From an uncultured Leptolyngbya sp. (GTDB taxonomy: Bacteria; Cyanobacteriota; Cyanobacteriia; Phormidesmidales; Phormidesmidaceae): 10,805 nucleotides of DNA. A program made the position numbers and the translations under genes. Of the stretch, positions 6,682 to 10,805 are shown piece after piece. The stretch spans positions 1-10,805 of the forward strand of contig CALBPH010000323.1 of assembly GCA_937899365.1 (NCBI GenBank), given 5' to 3'. The stretch's first letter is position 1; the number at the start of each line of letters is the position of its first letter. The notes under the pieces were generated by a model. That model was not told the DNA's origin. It worked only from the letters and a program-made list of their open reading frames with translations, and did no database searches.

Positions 6682-7209
6682 CTAGCCAAATCGTTGTTGG
6701 TACTCAGCCTCAGTCAAAATATCCCTAGGGTCGTGAATACGATCTAGGAAAACCATCCCTTGCAGATGATCGTATTCGTGTTGAAAAATGCGGGCGACAA
6801 AGTCCTGCAGGTAGTGCCGATGTACCTGACCGTAGCGATCTTGGTAGGCCACCTCAATTTCCCGATAGCGGGGGACCAATCCCCGTCTACCGGGCACACT
6901 CAAACAGCCTTCCCACCCCCGAACCAGATCATCACTGTGGCTAAGAATGTGGGGATTGATCATAGCCGTAGGCTCCATGGTTGGGGCCTGGGGATAGCGC
7001 GGGTTTGGTCGCGATGCCACGATAAAAAGCTGTAGACCTAAGGCCACTTGGGGAGCAGCAATACCAACACCGTTTTTTGCAGCTCCAGTCGTCAACAGGT
7101 CATCAATAACTCGCTGCAGCTGCGGATCGTCGACAGGGTGAACGGGCTGGGCTTGAGATCTCAGCCGCCCATCCCCTAATTCAATCACCGAACGGATCTC
7201 ACCCATCAT
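6682..7209 (-). CDS. def: Peptide deformylase
   Basis: The enzyme removes the formyl group from the N-terminal formyl-methionine of nascent proteins at the ribosome; it is a metal-dependent cytosolic enzyme, typically using Fe(II). All three signature motifs are intact in 175 residues: GVGIAAPQ (47-54), EGCLS (100-104) and HEYDHLQG (144-151). The metal ligands are Cys102, His144 and His148, and Glu145 is the catalytic base. Length and motif order are normal for a bacterial type 1 enzyme. Two adjacent ATG codons (7207-7209 and 7204-7206) start it. It begins 2 bases after the stop of the HhoA-type protease gene, so it is almost certainly in the same transcript and may be translationally coupled, as no Shine-Dalgarno is seen. 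It converges with the helicase gene. Confidence 0.95.
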   Translation of the reverse strand: MMGEIRSVIELGDGRLRSQAQPVHPVDDPQLQRVIDDLLTTGAAKNGVGIAAPQVALGLQLFIVASRPNPRYPQAPTMEPTAMINPHILSHSDDLVRGWEGCLSVPGRRGLVPRYREIEVAYQDRYGQVHRHYLQDFVARIFQHEYDHLQGMVFLDRIHDPRDILTEAEYQQRFG

Positions 7210-7211
7210 GG

Positions 7212-8384
7212 CTATCGCCGCTGCTGAGGCAGGGCCTTAGTCTCCACATCCAAATTTACCTGACGCCCGCCCCGGTCTATGTTGAGAGCAATCACATCAC
7301 CGACACCAACATCCTGAACAATTTGCTGGACCTGCTCAGCGTCTTTAATCGTATTACCGTTCATCGAAACAATCACATCACCAACTTCCAGACCGGCTTG
7401 AACAGCTGGAGAATTCCTCAGGAGACCTAAAATGACCACGCCCTCATCCACCGACAACCGCACGTCATTGCGGGGATCTCCATTGAGCTGCTGGCGTAGA
7501 TCAGCAGTTAGCGTCTGCATCTGAATACCCAGATAAGCGTGATCCACCCGCCCCTTTTCCAGCAATTCTTGAGCAAGACGCTGGGCTGAATTAATCGGAA
7601 TTGCAAACCCTAACCCTTGGGCTCCACCAATGATGGCGGTATTTATACCAATGACTTCGCCTCGCTCATTGAGTACGGGGCCCCCCGAATTACCCGGATT
7701 AATGGCCGCGTCAGTTTGAATAAATTGAACCCGTTTATCCGGCACCCTAATTTGGGCGCTAGTACGCCCAGTGGCGCTAATAATACCGGCAGTCACCGTA
7801 CTGTCTAACCCAAGGGGATTACCAATGGCAATGGCCCATTCCCCTGGGCGCAGCTGTTCAGAATTACCTAAGGTTACAGTCGGCAGACCCTGGGCGTCCA
7901 CTTGAATCACCGCCACATCCGTCAGCGGATCTTCTCCCACAACCTCTCCTTTAAATTCACGGCCATCTTTGAGGGTGACGGTTACCGTATCTGCACCTTC
8001 TACCACATGGGCATTGGTCCAAATGAGACCATCTGCCTTCACCACAAAGCCAGAGCCCTGTCCCCGCTCTACACGGGTGGATGGCTGCTCTCCCATAGCC
8101 CCAAAAAAATCTCGGAAGAACGGATCATTAAACACTCCAGGGCGCTGCGCCACCGTCCGTGATGAATCAATGCGGACCACCGCCGGCCCCACCTGATCGG
8201 CCACCGAAGCAATAAAGCTACTGTCTGTGAGCAAACGCCCAGACCCCGATGACGGCGACTGGGCCGTTGTCGGCACAAGTCGTGCTGTCGTGAGTACTGC
8301 TGCCGTTGTACTGCATACGGCAATAAAGCCATAGGTTACTAACGACTTAGCAAACCGAAGTGTGGAAGGACGTAGGTTAGGCAT
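7212..8384 (-). CDS. hhoA: HhoA/HtrA-type (Deg) trypsin-like serine protease with one PDZ domain
   Basis: Deg/HtrA proteases degrade or refold damaged proteins in the cell envelope (periplasm, thylakoid lumen or plasma membrane in cyanobacteria). Numbered from a TTG at 8403-8405 (397 residues), there is an N-terminal signal or anchor segment at about 22-48 (LVTYGFIAVCSTTAAVLTT), a protease domain at about 62-285 with triad His133 (TNAHVVEG), Asp163 (DPLTDVAV) and Ser240 (NPGNSGGP), and one PDZ domain at about 290-390 (YLGIQMQTL, SPAVQAGLEVGDVI). I place the start at ATG 8382-8384, eight codons into that frame, because ATG is the commoner start; neither has a Shine-Dalgarno. One PDZ domain matches the HhoA/HhoB/HtrA trio of cyanobacteria; which paralogue this is cannot be told, so the symbol is tentative. 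It leads a likely two-gene operon with def. An 8-bp inverted repeat lies just upstream. Confidence 0.92.
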   Translation of the reverse strand: MPNLRPSTLRFAKSLVTYGFIAVCSTTAAVLTTARLVPTTAQSPSSGSGRLLTDSSFIASVADQVGPAVVRIDSSRTVAQRPGVFNDPFFRDFFGAMGEQPSTRVERGQGSGFVVKADGLIWTNAHVVEGADTVTVTLKDGREFKGEVVGEDPLTDVAVIQVDAQGLPTVTLGNSEQLRPGEWAIAIGNPLGLDSTVTAGIISATGRTSAQIRVPDKRVQFIQTDAAINPGNSGGPVLNERGEVIGINTAIIGGAQGLGFAIPINSAQRLAQELLEKGRVDHAYLGIQMQTLTADLRQQLNGDPRNDVRLSVDEGVVILGLLRNSPAVQAGLEVGDVIVSMNGNTIKDAEQVQQIVQDVGVGDVIALNIDRGGRQVNLDVETKALPQQRR

Positions 8385-8421
8385 GGGTTTTGTGATGGAT
8401 CGCAAAAAGGAGAACGCGGTT

Positions 8422-8448
8422 GCAATCGATGATGCATGGGTCGATTGC
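8422..8448 (-). promoter_or_regulatory. Inverted repeat upstream of the HhoA-type gene, possible operator
   Basis: GCAATCGA (8422-8429) and TCGATTGC (8441-8448) form a perfect 8-bp dyad with an 11-base centre, 38 bases upstream of the ATG at 8384. Stress-induced proteases are commonly controlled at this distance, so a repressor or activator site is possible; an mRNA leader hairpin is the alternative. A second, weaker dyad (GATGCC at 8515-8520, GGCATC at 8531-8536) lies further up. Confidence 0.35.
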
Positions 8449-9020
8449 GAGCCAGATTAGGGGTAGTTATTTAGGGCTTTTAGAAAACCATTCACTGCCC
8501 TCGCTCATCTGACCGATGCCATGGGAGTCAGGCATCTAATAACATCAGCCTCTATTGTAATTTGCTAACCGGATTCAGAGGGTCCGGAGAGTCACTTCTT
8601 GCGATCGCACAGTCGCGACCTCAACCGCTCGTCCTCCCCTCAGGTATTGCACCTTATTCATCTATTGTGAACACATCTCAACAATATAACTTTCTCAAGG
8701 ATCATATAATCTCAGCCCTTTCATCCTTTTTAGTTAATTACGTACACCTTCTAAATCAGTATGATGTGCATTCTGGATATGTGAGCAACAACAGGTTAGT
8801 GTATTAGGGCTAAGTAGTTTTCATCATTCTAAGCAGTTATACCTACGTATTCAAATAATTTCGAGCCTGGTACGGGCCATATCCAACCTTGGATGCTAAG
8901 GAAAAAACCCTTAATCGCCGTCCGCTTTAAGTCAGGTGTGCATCCCTAGTCCATGTTGATTTAGTTGTAATTTCACCTTAGAGTAGGCAGACAAATCAAT
9001 CAAAATCGTTGCTTTAGACC

Positions 9021-9075
9021 ATCCTAAAAACGGCTCCATCGGTTGAGTCAGTTTTGGAGCCGTCATCGTTAGGAT
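9021..9075. repeat. Large two-part inverted repeat (7 + 9 bp stem) upstream of dnaA
   Basis: Outer arms ATCCTAA (9021-9027) and TTAGGAT (9069-9075) enclose inner arms ACGGCTCCA (9030-9038) and TGGAGCCGT (9055-9063), with a 16-base loop and an asymmetric internal loop (2 and 5 bases). On the minus strand the GC-rich inner stem is followed by TTTTTAGG, the shape of an intrinsic terminator; no minus-strand gene lies to its right before dnaA. It may end an unannotated leftward RNA, or work as a DNA cruciform or protein site. Confidence 0.55.
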
Positions 9076-9163
9076 CCAGCGACCGTATAGTTTCGTTGGC
9101 ATGTTTGCATGTTAATGAGGCTTACAGCCTTCGATCCCAGAGAACTAATTTAGTCCTGCAGCA

Positions 9164-9195
9164 TCACCATCACTCCTTAGCGTGAGTCATGGTGA
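9164..9195 (+). promoter_or_regulatory. Imperfect inverted repeat 110 bases upstream of the dnaA start
   Basis: TCACCAT (9164-9170) pairs with ATGGTGA (9189-9195) and, after one C/C mismatch, ACTC (9172-9175) pairs with GAGT (9184-9187), leaving an 8-base loop. The word GTCATGGT in the right arm recurs about 30 bases downstream. It could be a hairpin in the dnaA leader or an operator in its promoter region; the transcription start is not known. Confidence 0.4.
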
Positions 9196-9292
9196 CTGTT
9201 GAGGCATCTATCCTTGTCATGGTCAAAAAATAGTTTAGACCTGAACTAGGAACTGTATCGATTGTTAGGGCAGAGTGTGCTCACCTTTAGCC

Positions 9293-9298
9293 GGAGGG
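9293..9298 (+). promoter_or_regulatory. Shine-Dalgarno that sets the dnaA start
   Basis: GGAGGG lies 6 bases before the GTG at 9305-9307. An in-frame GTG at 9275 would start upstream of this site and would add ten residues (MCSPLAGGLV) that DnaA proteins do not usually have. This is the clearest ribosome-binding site in the window. Confidence 0.8.
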
Positions 9299-9303
9299 TT
9301 AGT

Positions 9304-9312
9304 TGTGGACAA
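9304..9312 (-). promoter_or_regulatory. DnaA-box-like site over the dnaA start codon
   Basis: TGTGGACAA on the plus strand reads TTGTCCACA on the minus strand. It differs by one base from the TTWTNCACA consensus (G at position 3) and equals the box used in some high-GC bacteria. It covers the GTG start, so DnaA binding could limit its own expression. A chance match is possible because these bases also encode the conserved Val-Asp-Lys start. Confidence 0.4.
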
Positions 9313-10669
9313 AGTAGACGGTCTTTGGAATGACGTTCTTGATAAACTTCAGGACCAACTCAGCGGACCCACGTTTGAAACGTGGATTAAGCCAACGCGG
9401 CTACAAACCTTAGCTGATAGCACCCTGACCATCTCCACGCCCAATCCCTTCGCTCGCAACTGGGTTCAGAAGCACTACATTCAGGTCATTTCTGACGTCG
9501 CCCAAGAACTTCTAGGCCACGACATTAATGTGGTTGTCACCGTTAGTGAAAGTGCAAATAGTGGTGCTGACGGTCCAGGCGAAGCGGTTGCATGGGCACC
9601 CTCCCAGGTCACAGAGCGCAACAGCGCCCAAAAATCCAGCACCCCTGATCTCAATCCAAAGGCGGTTTTTTCACGCTTCGTTGTCGGCGCCAACAACCGC
9701 ATGGCCCATGCCGCCGCCCTAGCAGTTGCGGAATCCCCAGGGCGAGAATTTAATCCCCTGTTTTTGTGTGGTGGCGTTGGTTTAGGCAAAACCCACCTCA
9801 TGCAATCCATCGGACACTATCGTCTAGATATCGACACCAGTGCCCGCATTGCCTACGTTTCCACAGAGCAATTTACTAACGATTTAATTACAGCTATCCG
9901 CCGCGATAGCATGCAGCGCTTTCGCGAACAGTACCGTGAGGTGGATATCATCCTGGTAGACGATATTCAGTTTATTGAAGGCAAAGAATATACCCAGGAG
10001 GAATTCTTTCACACCTTCAATACACTCCATGAAGCGGGCAAGCAGATTGTCCTAGCCTCTGACCGCCCCCCCAATAAAATCCCTAGGCTCCAAGAACGGC
10101 TATGTTCAAGGTTCTCCATGGGGCTGATTGCCGATATTCAATCACCCGACTTTGAAACTCGCATGGCGATTCTGCAAAAGAAAGCTGAGTATGAAAGTGT
10201 CACCCTCAGCCGAGACGTCACGGAGTATATCGCGGCGGGCTACACCTCTAATATTAGAGAGTTAGAGGGCGCTCTGATTCGCGCCATTGCCTACACATCT
10301 ATCTCGGGTCTACCCATGACCATCGAAAACCTCAAGCCAGTGCTCGATGCACCGGCAGGAAAGATCGATGCATCGCCCAAATCGGTACTCGATATTATTT
10401 CTGAGGTCTTTAGTGTCCCGATCGATGACCTTAAGAGCAACTCCCGGCGTCGCGAGATCAGCCAGGCTCGACAAATTGGCATGTATCTCCTAAGGCAGCA
10501 TACGGACCTTAGCCTGCCAAAAATTGGAGAGGTCTTTGGTGGAAAAGACCATACAACTGTGCTTTACAGCTGTGACAAAATTGCTCAGCTCGTCAAGAAG
10601 GACTTGAACATGGCACAGACGATTCGTGAACTTAGCGATCGCATCAGCCTTAGCAATAATTCCAATTAG
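9305..10669 (+). CDS. dnaA: Chromosomal replication initiator protein DnaA
   Basis: DnaA binds DnaA boxes at the origin, opens the duplex and loads the helicase. This copy has 454 residues from GTG 9305. Domain I is at about 1-80 (LWNDVLDKLQDQLSGPTFETWIKP, then NPFARNWVQKHY); a variable linker follows at 80-115. The AAA+ domain runs from about 116 to 330 with Walker A GGVGLGKTH (156-164), Walker B ILVDDIQF (216-223), sensor 1 IVLASDRPP (248-256) and the Arg-finger region RLQERLCSRF (261-270). Domain IV (about 355-454) has the DnaA signature GGKDHTTVLY (412-421). Nothing is missing. Length is ordinary for a cyanobacterium. It stands alone on the plus strand with about 900 non-coding bases upstream and a DnaA box about 75 bases downstream. 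Some cyanobacteria replicate without needing DnaA, so essentiality cannot be assumed. Confidence 0.97.
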   Translation: MDKVDGLWNDVLDKLQDQLSGPTFETWIKPTRLQTLADSTLTISTPNPFARNWVQKHYIQVISDVAQELLGHDINVVVTVSESANSGADGPGEAVAWAPSQVTERNSAQKSSTPDLNPKAVFSRFVVGANNRMAHAAALAVAESPGREFNPLFLCGGVGLGKTHLMQSIGHYRLDIDTSARIAYVSTEQFTNDLITAIRRDSMQRFREQYREVDIILVDDIQFIEGKEYTQEEFFHTFNTLHEAGKQIVLASDRPPNKIPRLQERLCSRFSMGLIADIQSPDFETRMAILQKKAEYESVTLSRDVTEYIAAGYTSNIRELEGALIRAIAYTSISGLPMTIENLKPVLDAPAGKIDASPKSVLDIISEVFSVPIDDLKSNSRRREISQARQIGMYLLRQHTDLSLPKIGEVFGGKDHTTVLYSCDKIAQLVKKDLNMAQTIRELSDRISLSNNSN

Positions 10670-10722
10670 ACATCGCACCGCAAATAAGTAAACACAGATA
10701 AATACTAGGAACGTTTTTTACA

Positions 10723-10798
10723 GAATCGAGCCTATTGTTTACCTGTGGAAAAATAGTACTGCAGAACCATTTTACATTAGGCATCATGGGCTCGATTC
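10723..10798. other. DnaA box inside an inverted repeat after dnaA, candidate origin element
   Basis: TGTGGAAAA at 10744-10752 is the exact complement of TTTTCCACA, the cyanobacterial DnaA box known from Synechococcus. It is flanked by GAATCGAGCC (10723-10732) and GGCTCGATTC (10789-10798), a perfect 10-bp inverted repeat. Upstream (10683-10720) the DNA is A/T-rich. The stretch right of dnaA is a common origin site in bacteria, but in studied cyanobacteria the origin is often beside dnaN. Only one box is visible before the window ends, so this is suggestive only. Confidence 0.45.
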
Positions 10799-10805
10799 CT
10801 TGAGC

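Larger units (their letters stand above)
8406..9304. other. Long non-coding region between hhoA-type gene and dnaA
   Basis: This 899-base stretch has no convincing gene on either strand. The longest frame (8562-8807, plus) has no family resemblance. Bases about 8640-8870 are AT-rich. Dyads seen are 8422-8448, 8515-8536, 8881-8894 (ATCCAA-CC-TTGGAT), 9021-9075 and 9164-9195, plus AGGCT/AGCCT near 9117-9129. It carries one HIP1 palindrome at 8601-8608. It must contain promoters for both flanking genes; a TATAAT at 8705-8710 lacks a -35. A divergent small RNA or part of a replication origin is possible, but I see only one DnaA-box-like site, at its right end. Confidence 0.6.

Noticed and set aside
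8562..8807. 81-codon open frame in the gap upstream of dnaA
   Set aside because: No recognisable motif, no Shine-Dalgarno, ordinary amino-acid noise in AT-rich DNA; an open frame of this length is expected by chance.
9130..9138. TTCGATCCC, resembling a tRNA T-loop
   Set aside because: No GG before it, no acceptor, D or anticodon arms at proper spacing on either side.
9275..9304. GTG at 9275 as the dnaA start
   Set aside because: It lies upstream of the strong GGAGGG site and would add ten residues not expected in DnaA; GTG at 9305 fits better.

Overview
The window looks cyanobacterial. Five palindromes of the HIP1 type (GCGATCGC) occur at 224-231, 3906-3913, 6437-6444, 8601-8608 and 10635-10642. 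There is an ABA4/DUF4281 membrane protein of the kind found in cyanobacteria and plastids, the MutS Walker A ends in KSC instead of KST, and an HhoA-type protease and DnaA have cyanobacterial character. I cannot name the genus. A multi-domain cellulase is uncommon in this phylum and is the most 'accessory' item here.

Left part (1-4960). The window opens inside mutS; its C-terminal ATPase part is intact, but an in-frame TGA at 25-27 interrupts the reading frame just upstream. A small conserved-looking gene (839-1042, minus) converges on it. Next come two minus-strand genes 37 bases apart: a GH9 endoglucanase with two N-terminal CBM2-like domains and a long acidic Pro/Glu linker (1835-4348), and downstream of it the ABA4-like protein (1322-1798). 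Directly upstream of the predicted GH9 start, in the same frame, lies a further CBM2-like copy (to about 4618), cut off by one TAA at 4445-4447. The cellulase gene as it stands is therefore a truncated form of a longer one.

Middle part (4961-8405). A DEAD-box RNA helicase with a DbpA-type RNA-binding C-terminus (plus) converges with a two-gene minus-strand unit: an HhoA/HtrA-type envelope serine protease followed, after 2 bases, by peptide deformylase. Helicase and deformylase serve RNA remodelling/translation and nascent-chain processing; the protease serves protein quality control.

Right part (8406-10805). A gap of about 900 bases without a convincing gene holds several inverted repeats, the largest a 7+9 bp two-part stem at 9021-9075. 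Then comes dnaA, whose GTG start (9305) is fixed by a strong Shine-Dalgarno and overlapped by a DnaA-box-like 9-mer. Just after dnaA, a perfect TTTTCCACA DnaA box sits between the arms of a 10-bp inverted repeat, in a place where replication origins are often found.

I found no CRISPR array, insertion sequence, tRNA or rRNA, and no clear new multi-gene system. The points most worth a second look are the two single-codon gene breaks (mutS and the cellulase), the hairpin over the ABA4 start, the structured dnaA upstream region, and the possible origin at the right edge.
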